Source: Acidobacteriota bacterium
GTDB lineage: Bacteria; Acidobacteriota; Terriglobia; Terriglobales; Acidobacteriaceae
Direction: 5' to 3'
Length of the DNA: 64,000 nt
NCBI GenBank assembly: GCA_013289685.1
Contig: JABCZL010000004.1
Coordinates: 310,001-374,000, forward strand
The notes under the pieces are model-generated. The model saw nothing but the letters and a program-made list of their open reading frames with translations, had not been told where the DNA came from and made no database searches. Of the stretch, positions 53,965 to 62,973 are shown piece after piece (positions within the stretch are counted from its first letter, which is position 1; each line of letters begins with the position of its first letter). Both the position numbers and the translations under genes were made by a program.

Positions 53965-54018
53965 GTTCCGACTGGACCACTGTTCTGACCGGAGCGCTGT
54001 TCCGACAGGAGCGCCAGA

Positions 54019-54933
54019 CTAGCGCGCCTGCAGAATTGCGTCCGCCACGCGCGCGGTGTCCACCGCAGCCTTCACGTCATGCGTCCGCAGAATGTGCGCG
54101 CCCTTGAGAATCAGTGCAGTCTGAGTTGCAAGCGTCCCAAAAAGCCGGCCCTCAGGCGGAACATCTTTCCCCTCGCTCCCCAGGGTCCGCCCAATAAATG
54201 ATTTCCGTGAAGTGCCCGCCAGCAGCGGGAATCCGGTCGCCTGTAATTCGCTGAAGCGTCCCAACAACGGATAGTTTTCGTCGAAACTCTTGCCGAATCC
54301 GAAGCCTGGATCAAGCACGATGCGCTCGCGCCGCACGCCCGCCAGCACCGCCTTCTCCGCCCACTCCTTGAGTTCGCGTTTCACCAAAAGCACGATGTCG
54401 CCCGGCGGCGGCAGCGTGCGCCACTCTTCGGGACGCCCTCGCATGTGCATGAGAACCGCACCACACTTGAGCTCGGCAATGGTCTTGGCCATCTGCGGAT
54501 CCCACCGAAATCCGCTGACGTCGTTTACGATCTCGGCTCCGGCGCCCACCGCAGCGCGCGCCACGGTTGCTTTGTAGGTGTCGACGGAGAGCACCGCAGT
54601 GGGATGTTTTTTCTTTAGCTCGGCAATCACCGGAAGGATGCGCTTGAGCTCTTCTTCCGCGCTGACGGCAGGGGCGGCCGCCTTTGCCTGTGCGGGCTTC
54701 GCAGCGCCGGCATCGACGCGCGCTCCGGGACGCGTCGACTCGCCGCCAATGTCGAGGATGTCGGCGCCCTCGTCGAGCAGTCGTTCGGCGTGGGCGATGG
54801 CCTGATCGCGATCCAGAAACTGGCCGCCATCTGAAAACGAATCCGGAGTGACGTTGACGATGCCCATGATCAACGTGCGTTTGCCCAGTTCCAGCGCGCG
54901 CGAACCCAGATTCCATTGAAAAACAGATCTCAT
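54019..54933 (-). CDS. folP: Dihydropteroate synthase
   Basis: Protein of 304 aa. It joins pterin pyrophosphate and p-aminobenzoate in folate synthesis. MGIVNVTPDSFSDGG, ADILDIGGESTRPGA, the NDVSGF block and a late GTSRKSFIG are the family motifs. An Ala/Lys-rich insert (GAAKPAQAKAAAPAVS) follows the ESTRPGA loop; it is longer than usual but in a flexible place. Sulfonamide-site residues were not checked individually. Confidence 0.95.
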   Translation of the reverse strand: MRSVFQWNLGSRALELGKRTLIMGIVNVTPDSFSDGGQFLDRDQAIAHAERLLDEGADILDIGGESTRPGARVDAGAAKPAQAKAAAPAVSAEEELKRILPVIAELKKKHPTAVLSVDTYKATVARAAVGAGAEIVNDVSGFRWDPQMAKTIAELKCGAVLMHMRGRPEEWRTLPPPGDIVLLVKRELKEWAEKAVLAGVRRERIVLDPGFGFGKSFDENYPLLGRFSELQATGFPLLAGTSRKSFIGRTLGSEGKDVPPEGRLFGTLATQTALILKGAHILRTHDVKAAVDTARVADAILQAR

Positions 54934-54998
54934 GCCGCACGATTCTAAATGAACTCAAGCAGGTGGGACGTCGTGCTCAAGGCCTCTATCTACGTGCC

Positions 54999-55460
54999 CT
55001 AGCGGCGCCGCACGGCAGCATCGCGTTTCCGCATGACGTGAATCGCCCCCGGTCCAGTTCCCGTTGGAGGCTTGCGCATCCCGTCGAGCAGTTCCTTGAG
55101 GACGGCTGCGTTATTATGTGTTTCATTCTTCGAGCCAAACAGCAGGGTCACGCGCTTTCTTTTGTGAGACAGCTGGTAGAGCTGGCCCAGCGCGTCTTGA
55201 GCTTCCGGTTGCGACAGTTCCTTCAGATATTTCTTGCGGAAGCTTTGCCAGGGAGCGCTCTGCCCTCTGATTGTCGCCGCCTGATCGGAGTGGGCGTGAT
55301 ACCAGCGGCGCAGTTCGTCGGAAGGCGCCAGGTCGCGCAGCCATTGGTCGACCGCAGCTCTGGCTTTCGTGAGACCGCGCGGCCACAGCCGGTCGACCAG
55401 CACCCGCGCTCCGTCGGTGCGCGATGCCGGCTCGTAAACCCGCTTGATGGCAACTGTCAT
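54999..55460 (-). CDS. DUF488-family protein (first copy)
   Basis: Protein of 153 aa. VLVDRLWPRGLTKARA and the WYHAHSD and ATLL/TLLFG strands are the DUF488 pattern. Basic C-terminus (MRKRDAAVRRR). Function of the family unknown to me. A second, different DUF488 protein lies at 57542. Confidence 0.85.
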   Translation of the reverse strand: MTVAIKRVYEPASRTDGARVLVDRLWPRGLTKARAAVDQWLRDLAPSDELRRWYHAHSDQAATIRGQSAPWQSFRKKYLKELSQPEAQDALGQLYQLSHKRKRVTLLFGSKNETHNNAAVLKELLDGMRKPPTGTGPGAIHVMRKRDAAVRRR

Positions 55461-55537
55461 GAGTGAGGCAAAATTGCGCTTGCTCTATTATTGTAAAGCG
55501 GCGCGCAGTACGGCGCATGGCACGATCGAGGGGGTAC

Positions 55538-55945
55538 ATGCAAGGGACGGGCAACGCTCCGACAGTGCAGTCACTGAGGAATCGCAACGGATTGTTCTTT
55601 GGAATGCTAGTGGCTCTGCTCGCGTTGATTTCAGTCTCCGCGTGCGACGTGGAGCGCCGCAAGTCAGACGCCGAACTCGGCCTCAACCCGCAACAGGCCG
55701 CCGGACGCCGGATCTACGACGCGCACTGCGACCGCTGCCACGAGCCGTATTCGACCCGGGGCAAGAAAGGCCCAGGGCTGAAGGGAGTCTTCCAGCACAA
55801 ATATCTTTCCCTGAGCGGACTGCCCGCCAACGATGATCGCGTCACCGACATCGTCCGCCTGGGCCGCAACGAAATGCCCGGATACAACCAGACTTTGAAC
55901 TCGCGGGACATTCAGGATCTGCTGGCGTACCTGCACACACTGTAG
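55538..55945 (+). CDS. Lipoprotein-type c-type cytochrome
   Basis: Protein of 135 aa; ATG 55538 is chosen over ATG 55517 for its GAGGGGG site 4-5 nt upstream. A hydrophobic segment ending SVSAC suggests a lipobox. One haem motif CDRCH followed by YSTRGKKGPGLKGV and a Met in RNEMPGY (sixth ligand) makes it a small mono-haem electron carrier on the periplasmic face. Its partner is unknown. Confidence 0.85.
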   Translation: MQGTGNAPTVQSLRNRNGLFFGMLVALLALISVSACDVERRKSDAELGLNPQQAAGRRIYDAHCDRCHEPYSTRGKKGPGLKGVFQHKYLSLSGLPANDDRVTDIVRLGRNEMPGYNQTLNSRDIQDLLAYLHTL

Positions 55946-56017
55946 CCGCGCTGCCTGAATGGGCAGCCATTCCGTCGTTTTCATGGGATAATCTGGGGGA
56001 TAATCCGAGTATCGAGT

Positions 56018-57523
56018 ATGAAGAGCGCGGCGCAATCGGAGTTGTTTCGCGAACTGCCGTCGGTGGACGAGTTGATTCGCGTGCCCTCCATCGCGGCGCT
56101 CGCTTCCAGTCATGGAACGGCCGCGCTCACTGCGGCCGCACGCGCCGTCCTCGCCCGGGTGCGGGAAGAAGTCGCTTCTGGTCTGCTCGATGGCGCCGCA
56201 CTGCGACTTGCCCTGGACGGACTGGGCAACGCCGTCGAAGAGCATCTTCGTCGAGCGCTCGGACATTCGCTGCGTCCCGTGATCAACGCGACGGGAGTTA
56301 TTCTGCACACTAATCTTGGGCGCGCTCCTTTGGCCGAGTCCGCGCTGGCGCATCTGTGCGAAACCGCCGGGCAGTTTTCAAATCTCGAGTTTGATGTCGA
56401 GGCGGGCGAGCGCGGCAAGCGCGACGTTCACGTCGATCGCCTGTTTCGCAGCCTGCTCAATGATGGCCCTACATCAACCCATGTGGGGACGGCCGCCTCG
56501 GCCGTCCCGCCTGAGCCTACCCTGAGCGAGCGCAGCGAGCCGAAGGGGCGAAGCCCGGCGGAACCCAACTGTGTTTCCACCATCGTCGTCAACAACAATG
56601 CCGCGGCCGTGCTGCTGGCCCTCAATACGCTGGCCGAGGGCGGTGAGGTGATCGTCTCCCGCGGCGAACTGGTCGAGATCGGCGGCTCCTTCCGCATTCC
56701 AGATGTGATGGCGAAGTCGGGCGCAACCCTCCGTGAGGTCGGCACCACCAACCGCACGCGCGTCACCGACTACGAAAATGCCATCACCGAGCGCACGCGA
56801 CTCCTGTTGCGCGTCCACCGATCGAATTTTGAGATCACCGGCTTTACCGAGCAGGCGTCTACGGCCGAAATGGTTGCGCTCGCGCGCGATCGCGGCCTGC
56901 CCTTAATGGAAGACCTGGGCAGCGGCGCGCTCGTGGACTTGCAGAATTTCGGCATCACCGGCGAACCCAGCGTGCTCGACAGCCTGCGCGCCGGCGTCGA
57001 CGTTGTGACCTACAGCGGCGACAAATTGCTGGGAGGTCCGCAAGCTGGATTGATCAGCGGCCGCGCCGATCTGGTGGCTCGCATGCGCAGCAACTCTCTG
57101 TTCCGCGCCCTCCGCGTCGACAAGCTCACCTACGCCGCGCTCGAAGCGACTTTGCTGGCGTACGTGAAGCGTGACCACGATTCCATTCCCACGCTGCAGA
57201 TGATGCGCCGAACGAAAGAGGAAATTGGTAAGCGCGCCGAAACGCTGGCCGCACAGATCAGGTCATCGAAACTAAATATCGAAATCATCGACGGGGAATC
57301 TGTCATTGGCGGCGGCGCGGCTCCGTCTTCGGTTTTGCCGACTTGCCTTCTCGCGTTGAGTTGCGACGGCCTGAGCGCCGACGCACTGGCCGCCCAGTTG
57401 CGCGCATCCGATCCGCCCATCATCGCTCGCGTCGAACAAGGACGGGTGCTCTTTGATTTGCGCACGGTATTTGCCGATCAGGATTCGATGGTTGCCGCCG
57501 CTCTCGCTCGAATCGCGCAATAG
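56018..57523 (+). CDS. selA: L-seryl-tRNA(Sec) selenium transferase with repeat-encoded insert
   Basis: Protein of 501 aa. It converts Ser-tRNA(Sec) to Sec-tRNA using selenophosphate and PLP, implying selenoprotein synthesis. The N-terminal domain contains INATGVILHTNLGRAPL, then a PLP core: VVNNNAAAVLLAL, SRGELVEIGGSFRIP and YSGDKLLGGPQAG (PLP Lys K336). Between the HVDRLFRSLLNDG and VVNNNA blocks, about 30 residues (HVGTAASAVPPEPTLSERS...) replace the short normal link; they are translated from a palindromic intergenic-type repeat. No selB or selD is visible. Confidence 0.93.
   Translation: MKSAAQSELFRELPSVDELIRVPSIAALASSHGTAALTAAARAVLARVREEVASGLLDGAALRLALDGLGNAVEEHLRRALGHSLRPVINATGVILHTNLGRAPLAESALAHLCETAGQFSNLEFDVEAGERGKRDVHVDRLFRSLLNDGPTSTHVGTAASAVPPEPTLSERSEPKGRSPAEPNCVSTIVVNNNAAAVLLALNTLAEGGEVIVSRGELVEIGGSFRIPDVMAKSGATLREVGTTNRTRVTDYENAITERTRLLLRVHRSNFEITGFTEQASTAEMVALARDRGLPLMEDLGSGALVDLQNFGITGEPSVLDSLRAGVDVVTYSGDKLLGGPQAGLISGRADLVARMRSNSLFRALRVDKLTYAALEATLLAYVKRDHDSIPTLQMMRRTKEEIGKRAETLAAQIRSSKLNIEIIDGESVIGGGAAPSSVLPTCLLALSCDGLSADALAAQLRASDPPIIARVEQGRVLFDLRTVFADQDSMVAAALARIAQ
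56478..56575 (+). repeat. REP-like element inside selA
   Basis: CATGTGGGGACGGCCG-CCT-CGGCCGTCC (stem 56487-56507, perfect 9 bp) then CTGAGCGAGCGCAGCGAGCCGAAGGGGC, another partial palindrome. The first hairpin and its leader match 19967-19995. The element keeps the selA frame open. Confidence 0.8.
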
Positions 57524-57541
57524 CGATTCAGCATCCAAACC

Positions 57542-58075
57542 TTGTTGGCCGTTCTCTACACCATCGGACATTCCACCCGCACGAATGAGGAACTGGTTGG
57601 CGCACTGCAGGCGCATCAGGTTCAGACGCTCGTGGACATCCGCGCGTTCCCCATGTCGAAGCGGCTGCCTCAGTTCAATCGCGATTCGCTTGAGCAATCG
57701 TTGCCGGCGGCGGGAATCCGCTACGCGTGGTTCAAGGCGCTGGGCGGCTACCGCAAGAAGATACTCGAAGAGTCTCCGAACATTGCTCTGCGCAACCAGA
57801 GCTTCCGCAATTATGCGGACTACATGCTCACCCCGGAATTCGAGCGTGCGATGGCGGATCTGATTGCGCTCGCCGAGAGCTCCCGCACCGCCTACATGTG
57901 CGCCGAACGGGTGTATTTCCGCTGCCACCGCATGTTGGTTTCCGACTGGCTGGTCGCCCACGGACATGAAGTCCTGCACATCGATGCCGCCGGCCCCGTG
58001 AAACCGCATGCGCTCACCGCAGAAGGTCGCATCATCGATGGACGCTTGATCTATCGCGGAGATCGCTTGCTGTAA
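57542..58075 (+). CDS. DUF488-family protein (second copy)
   Basis: Protein of 177 aa from TTG 57542, 18 nt after selA. VLYTIGHSTRTNEEL, VDIRAFPMSKRLPQFNR, and CAERVYFRCHR, with conserved Cys-Glu and Cys-His, match the COG5483-like branch of DUF488. It differs clearly from the copy at 54999. The two Cys could form a metal or redox site. Close spacing suggests transcription with selA and acpS. Confidence 0.85.
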   Translation: MLAVLYTIGHSTRTNEELVGALQAHQVQTLVDIRAFPMSKRLPQFNRDSLEQSLPAAGIRYAWFKALGGYRKKILEESPNIALRNQSFRNYADYMLTPEFERAMADLIALAESSRTAYMCAERVYFRCHRMLVSDWLVAHGHEVLHIDAAGPVKPHALTAEGRIIDGRLIYRGDRLL

Positions 58076-58102
58076 GATTTAAAGCGAAGGGGCGTCCAGA
58101 AT

Positions 58103-58480
58103 ATGATCGTAGGCACAGGCATCGACATCGCCGAAGTTCCCCGCATCCGACAGTCCATCGAGCGCTTCGGCGAGCGTTTTCTGCAACGCATTTTTACCCC
58201 CGGAGAGATCCGTTATTGCGATTCCAAGGCGAATCGCTTCGAGCGCTATGCCGCGCGTTTCGCCGCCAAGGAAGCCGCGATGAAGGCTCTGGGCACCGGG
58301 TGGAATCATGGCGTACGCTGGCGCGATTGCGAGGTGACGCGCCTGCCCGGAGGCCGCCCGACCATGACGTTTCACGGCATTGCGGGAGAGTTCGCGGCAA
58401 AGCTCGGCGCGAAAAATGTTGCTCTTTCCATATCGCACACCGTAGAGCAGGCGATCGCGCAGGTCATATTGGAGAATTAA
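58103..58480 (+). CDS. acpS: Holo-[acyl-carrier-protein] synthase
   Basis: Protein of 125 aa. It transfers phosphopantetheine from CoA to AcpP (encoded at 50406). GIDIAEVPRI with the metal Asp, RFAAKEAAMKALGTG with Glu and Lys, and a late SISHT are the family hallmarks. Standard length. It lies 27 nt after the DUF488 gene. Confidence 0.95.
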   Translation: MIVGTGIDIAEVPRIRQSIERFGERFLQRIFTPGEIRYCDSKANRFERYAARFAAKEAAMKALGTGWNHGVRWRDCEVTRLPGGRPTMTFHGIAGEFAAKLGAKNVALSISHTVEQAIAQVILEN

Positions 58481-58560
58481 CTCGAGAGCTGACGCGCCCG
58501 CGCGCCCACGCGCACAAATTCGCCGCCCGCCATCTGCTAGACTGTCGCCTCGATCCAATT

Positions 58561-60960
58561 ATGCCCGTCATTACTGCGACTCCTACCCCAACGTCGAGCA
58601 GCACTGAAATCCCAGAAAAGACTCTGCTGGCGGGGCTCGCGCTCACCAGCTTCGCCGCGCTGCTGCTGGAACTGGCGCTGACCCGCCTGTTCTCGGTCGT
58701 GCTTTTTTACCACTTCGCATTTCTCGCGATTTCAATCGCTCTGCTCGGACTGGGCGCGGGCGGCGTGTTCGCATACCTGCTGAAGGCCAGGCTCGCCGCC
58801 ACGGACACCCGCACACTGGCGGCGCGGCTGTGCATGACGAATTCCGTGGTCGTACTCGTGATGTTGGAAGTCGTCTTGCATGGTCGAGTCGCACTACAAG
58901 TATCCTGGGGAAACTTCGCGCGGCTGACGGTGCTCTACCTGGCCGCGGCCGTGCCCTTCTTCCTGACCGGACTTTTGTTCGCGGTCGTATTCGCGCGCGA
59001 GACGCGCCGCATCCCGCGACTCTACGGCGCCGACCTGTGCGGCGGAGCGCTGGCCTGCCTGGCGGTCGTCCCTCTGCTCAATTGGGTGGGAGGACCGAAC
59101 GTCGTCGTGGTTGCCGGAGCCACCATGGCGGCCGCCGCCACCATCTGGGCTGAGTTTCGTTCAACACGCAGAAATGCGGCTCTGCTGGCGCTCGCGCTGC
59201 TGGCCCTGATCGGCGCGAATTATTCCGGACGCCTCATCGACGTGGTATACGCCAAGGGCATGTTCCGCGATCCGGCGTGGGTGGAATTTGCCCGCTGGAA
59301 TGCGCTCTCACGGGTGGAAGTCGACCGCCAGGGCCAGGCCAAGGCCATCGTCATTGACGCCGACGCTTCCACCTACATCATGAACGCCGATGTGGCGCAG
59401 TGGCACAGCACCGCGTGGGAACACGCCCTGATGTCCGCGCCGCCCGCGCTGGCCAACGTTCTGCGCCCCCACGGGGAATTCGCCATCATCGGTCCGGGCG
59501 GCGGGGTCGACGTGTTGCGCGCCGTGGCCAACGGCAGCCCCAGCGTGACCGGGATCGAGATCAATCCCATCATCGCCACCACGATCATGCGCGGGCGGTA
59601 TGCCGACTACGCGCAGCATCTCTATGATCGGCCGGACGTGCATATTCACGTCACCGACGGCCGGTCGTTTCTGCGTTCTACGCCTCAGCATTTTGACGTG
59701 GTGCAGATGACGCTGGTCGACACCTGGGCCTCGACCGCCGCCGGGGCGTTCGCGCTCAGCGAAAACAATCTCTACACCGTCGAGGCGTTCCGCGAATATT
59801 TCGATCACCTCAAGCCCGATGGAATGGTCGCCATCACGCGCTGGGAGTTTCGCCATCCGCGCGAGGCTTTGCGCGTGGTTGCGGTGGCGATGGAAGCGTT
59901 GCATCGCATGGGAGTTACGAATCCCGCGCGCAACTTCATCGTCGCCTCTCAGGGCGAGCTCGATGCAGACGGTATCCCGGTCGTGGTGCTGGCCAAAAAA
60001 ACTCCGTTCACGCCGGCAGAGGAGACGGCGGTGATCACGCATTTCGATCACTACTTTGAACTCGACCCGCTATATATGCCCTCGCACCCCGGGCAGAACC
60101 CGTTTTCCGCGCTAATCGCGAGCAACGATCCGTACGCGTTCGCGCGCGGCTATGCCTATAACGTTGCACCCGTAACCGACAACGCGCCCTTCTTTTTTTT
60201 CACCCTGAAGGCGGGACAGATCCTCGGCGAAAAGGGTTTGCGCGAGGGTATTGACTGGAAAGTAAACCTGGGAGTGTTGGTTCTTCTTCTCGTACTCGTA
60301 ATTTCTTTCGTCGCAGTGCTGATATTTCTGATTCTGCCCCTGGCGTTGAGAAGCCGGAAAGGCCGCCAGTCGCCGTTTCCGCTGCTTTATTTCATTGCCG
60401 TGGGCCTGGGCTACATCATGGTCGAGATCGCCTTCATTCAGCGCTTCGTGCTGTTTCTTGGCCATCCTACCTATGCCCTGACGGTCGTGATTTTCCTGCT
60501 GATGCTGTCCAGCGGCGCGGGGAGCCTGTTTTCGCGGCTCTGGCTGCCGCGCACGAATCTGGGCTGGGTACCGCTCGTGCTCGTCATCGTGACGCTTCTC
60601 GCCGACGTGTTTTTCCTGCCGCACCGTCTGGCGGCGCTGGTCGGCCTGGACTTTGGAAATCGCCTGCTCGTGAGCGGAGTTCTTCTCGTTCCCTTGGGAT
60701 TTGTTATGGGGATGCCCTTTCCCACGGGCCTGCGGGCGCTCGCTGCCCTGCCTGCTCCCGAATTTCCCTCCGGGCAAGGCGCTTCCGACAACGCGGTCGA
60801 ATGGGCATGGGCGATGAACGCGGCGGCCAGTGTGCTTGGATCCGTGCTGGCCATGGTCATCGCCATCCAGTTTGGATTGACCGTCACCTTGGCCTGCGGA
60901 GCGGCCGCGTACCTTCTCGCCCTCCTGCTGATGCCCGCCCTCAGGACGAAAGCCGGGTAG
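58561..60960 (+). CDS. Membrane-bound spermidine synthase-like protein
   Basis: Protein of 799 aa from ATG 58561. About six N-terminal membrane helices (to ~225), then a SpeE-like methyltransferase-fold domain (about 250-520): FAIIGPGGGVDVLRA (SAM-type loop), GIEINPII, HVTDGRSFLR and FDVVQMTLVDTW. About seven further C-terminal helices (550-795) follow. Such fused membrane aminopropyltransferase-like proteins are known in bacteria; their substrate is often not a polyamine and is unknown here. The open frame upstream overlaps acpS and is rejected. Confidence 0.85.
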   Translation: MPVITATPTPTSSSTEIPEKTLLAGLALTSFAALLLELALTRLFSVVLFYHFAFLAISIALLGLGAGGVFAYLLKARLAATDTRTLAARLCMTNSVVVLVMLEVVLHGRVALQVSWGNFARLTVLYLAAAVPFFLTGLLFAVVFARETRRIPRLYGADLCGGALACLAVVPLLNWVGGPNVVVVAGATMAAAATIWAEFRSTRRNAALLALALLALIGANYSGRLIDVVYAKGMFRDPAWVEFARWNALSRVEVDRQGQAKAIVIDADASTYIMNADVAQWHSTAWEHALMSAPPALANVLRPHGEFAIIGPGGGVDVLRAVANGSPSVTGIEINPIIATTIMRGRYADYAQHLYDRPDVHIHVTDGRSFLRSTPQHFDVVQMTLVDTWASTAAGAFALSENNLYTVEAFREYFDHLKPDGMVAITRWEFRHPREALRVVAVAMEALHRMGVTNPARNFIVASQGELDADGIPVVVLAKKTPFTPAEETAVITHFDHYFELDPLYMPSHPGQNPFSALIASNDPYAFARGYAYNVAPVTDNAPFFFFTLKAGQILGEKGLREGIDWKVNLGVLVLLLVLVISFVAVLIFLILPLALRSRKGRQSPFPLLYFIAVGLGYIMVEIAFIQRFVLFLGHPTYALTVVIFLLMLSSGAGSLFSRLWLPRTNLGWVPLVLVIVTLLADVFFLPHRLAALVGLDFGNRLLVSGVLLVPLGFVMGMPFPTGLRALAALPAPEFPSGQGASDNAVEWAWAMNAAASVLGSVLAMVIAIQFGLTVTLACGAAAYLLALLLMPALRTKAG

Positions 60961-61066
60961 ACCGGGCCCCGGTTTTTGTTATCATGCTCCGAGGCGCCGG
61001 TTACGACCTTGGGGTGTTTCGCGCGGCCGGCGCAATCGATCCAGACTGGCATCATGGGGGAACGAA

Positions 61067-62146
61067 TTGCCTAGCCAGAAGCAGCTCAAGTGGTCACAAC
61101 TGCGGGTTGGGATCACGGTGCTCGTTGCCGGTCTGACGCTGGGCTTTCTGCTGTTCCTCATGTCCGGGACCTCCGGGTTCTTCACTCCTCGCCTCACTCT
61201 GAAATCATATTTCGATAACGCCCAGGGACTGCGTGACGGCGCTCCAGTGCGTCTGAGCGGCGTGGATATCGGCAACGTGACCAACATCCGGATCGTGCCC
61301 GATAAAGACAAACAACTCACGCCTGTCGAAATCACGATGAAAGTCAGCTCCAGGTACAGTTACGCCATGCACCGCGATTCGGTGACCTCGCTCGACACCG
61401 CCGGCGTGCTGGGAGAAACCTTTCTCGACATCGAGAGTTCGCAGGCGGTTGGTCCCCCAGTGCAGAACGGAGATACGCTGCCCACGCAAGTGCATCCCGA
61501 CTTCAACCAGGTAGTGCGCGCCAGCCAGAGCACGCTGGAGAACATGGACGCACTGTTGAAGCGCGCCGACCGCATTTTGGCCTTCGCCGAAAGCGGCAAG
61601 GGATCGCTTGGAAAACTCATCTACGATCCGACTCTTTACAACCGCTTCTCCGCTACCGTCGCGGAATTCCAGGGGATCGTGCAGCAGGTGGGCAGCGGCG
61701 AGGGCAGCCTGGGAAGGCTGATCAGCCGCAACGATGCCTACGATAAATTCATCTCCACGCTCGACAAGTTGAACGGCGTCGTCGACGATCTCCAGCAGGG
61801 TAAAGGCACGGCCGGAAAGTTCCTGAAAGATCCTTCGCTCTACAACAACGCCAACGACACCATCACCAACGTTAAAAAGCTGACCGAGGACATCAATGCC
61901 GGCAAGGGCACACTCGGAAAGTTGAGCAAGGATGAGGAACTGGCGAAGAAACTCGACAACACGATCAGCAGGCTTTCAGACCTGACTACCCAACTCGAAG
62001 CCGGCCAGGGCACAGTTGGCAAGCTGTTCAAGGACGAGTCCCTCTACAACAACGCCAACCAGATGCTGACCGAGGCCCGCGACCTGGTGAAGGCGGTCCG
62101 CGAAAACCCGAAGAAGTACCTGAGCATCAAGCTGCACATCTTCTAA
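61067..62146 (+). CDS. MCE/MlaD-family lipid-transport protein
   Basis: Protein of 359 aa from TTG 61067, with GGGGG 7 nt before. One N-terminal membrane helix (about 16-32), an MCE domain (about 40-125; LSGVDIGNVTNIRIV, VLGETFLDI), then a tail of five ~34-residue repeats (GKGSLGKLIYDPTLY, GEGSLGRLI, GKGTAGKFLKDPSLY, GKGTLGKL, GQGTVGKLFKDESLY). The tail is likely a long helical tube or barrel along which lipid may move. MlaE or ATPase partners are not adjacent. Confidence 0.9.
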   Translation: MPSQKQLKWSQLRVGITVLVAGLTLGFLLFLMSGTSGFFTPRLTLKSYFDNAQGLRDGAPVRLSGVDIGNVTNIRIVPDKDKQLTPVEITMKVSSRYSYAMHRDSVTSLDTAGVLGETFLDIESSQAVGPPVQNGDTLPTQVHPDFNQVVRASQSTLENMDALLKRADRILAFAESGKGSLGKLIYDPTLYNRFSATVAEFQGIVQQVGSGEGSLGRLISRNDAYDKFISTLDKLNGVVDDLQQGKGTAGKFLKDPSLYNNANDTITNVKKLTEDINAGKGTLGKLSKDEELAKKLDNTISRLSDLTTQLEAGQGTVGKLFKDESLYNNANQMLTEARDLVKAVRENPKKYLSIKLHIF

Positions 62147-62188
62147 AGTGCGAGCGGTACAACCCCGAGATTTCTGGATTTTCCCCAC

Positions 62189-62220
62189 ACATGACCAACA
62201 TGGTCATGTCGTGCTAGAAT
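62189..62220 (+). promoter_or_regulatory. Operator and -10 of the second toxin-antitoxin operon
   Basis: ACATGACC-AACAT-GGTCATGT (62189-62209) is a perfect 8-bp palindrome. TAGAAT at 62215-62220 is a good -10, which puts the likely transcript start at about 62227, the ATG itself; the mRNA may be leaderless. The palindrome overlaps the -35 position, fitting autorepression. Confidence 0.65.
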
Positions 62221-62226
62221 CACATT

Positions 62227-62514
62227 ATGCGGACCGTGAACATCGCCGAATTGAAGGCTCGCCTCAGCGCCCATATCCGGCGAGTGCGAGCGGGCGAGGA
62301 AGTCCTGGTCTGTGACCGGAACAAACCGGTGGCCCGGATTGTCCCTTGCCGGCTGGAGGATTATTCCGAGCAGGAACAACGGCTGATCGCGCGTGGCGTC
62401 CTTATGCCACCCTTAAAGAGGCGGCGTCCATCCGCTTCTTGGCCGAAGCCGGCCGGAAACATTCCTGATGGGGTCATGGATCGAATATGGGAGGAAGAGC
62501 GCGAGGGCCGGTAG
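62227..62514 (+). CDS. Phd/YefM-type antitoxin
   Basis: Protein of 95 aa. The N-terminal TVNIAELKARLSAHIRRVRAGEEVLVCDRNKPVARIV is the Phd/YefM DNA-binding fold; the C-terminal half (PLKRRRPSASW..., ending EEEREGR) is the toxin-binding tail. It overlaps the toxin gene by 28 nt and is preceded by the palindromic promoter. Confidence 0.9.
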   Translation: MRTVNIAELKARLSAHIRRVRAGEEVLVCDRNKPVARIVPCRLEDYSEQEQRLIARGVLMPPLKRRRPSASWPKPAGNIPDGVMDRIWEEEREGR

Positions 62515-62945
62515 CGCCGACGCCTGCTTTCTGGGACACGAGTGCCTTGGTTCCGCTCTGTGTCCAGGAGCCGAGGAGCACACATGCTTTGTCTCTTCAC
62601 AAGCAGTACGAGATTGTCGTCTGGTGGGCAACGCCGGTCGAAGTTGCCAGCGCCCTGGCTCGCCTGCTGAGCATGAAGCTGTTGAGCCCACGGGAGTGGA
62701 CGCAGGCACACCGCACAGCGTCAGTTTTTACCAGCGCCTGGACTGTCGTAGCGCCATCGAGTGCAGTGCGTGACAAAGCTCAGCAGATTGTGGAACGGTA
62801 CGATGTGCGCGCAGCAGATGCGTTCCAGTTGGCGGCGGCGCTCGAGTGGTGTAGCGACGTCCCCCAGGGCCGACAGTTTCTAACCGCCGATACTCGTTTG
62901 TTCCATGCCGCTCTGCTGGCCGGTTTCGATGCCTTAAACCTTTAG
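62487..62945 (+). CDS. PIN-domain toxin (VapC-like)
   Basis: Protein of 152 aa. PIN core FWDTSALVPL with Asp, later TPVEVASAL with Glu, RAADAFQLAAAL with Asp, and TADTRL near the end. RNase toxin neutralised by the upstream antitoxin. The first ~12 residues (GGRARGPVAPT) are not part of the fold; a later start is possible. Confidence 0.9.
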   Translation: MGGRARGPVAPTPAFWDTSALVPLCVQEPRSTHALSLHKQYEIVVWWATPVEVASALARLLSMKLLSPREWTQAHRTASVFTSAWTVVAPSSAVRDKAQQIVERYDVRAADAFQLAAALEWCSDVPQGRQFLTADTRLFHAALLAGFDALNL

Positions 62946-62973
62946 ATATCGTTCACAAACCGCATGGCCCCTC

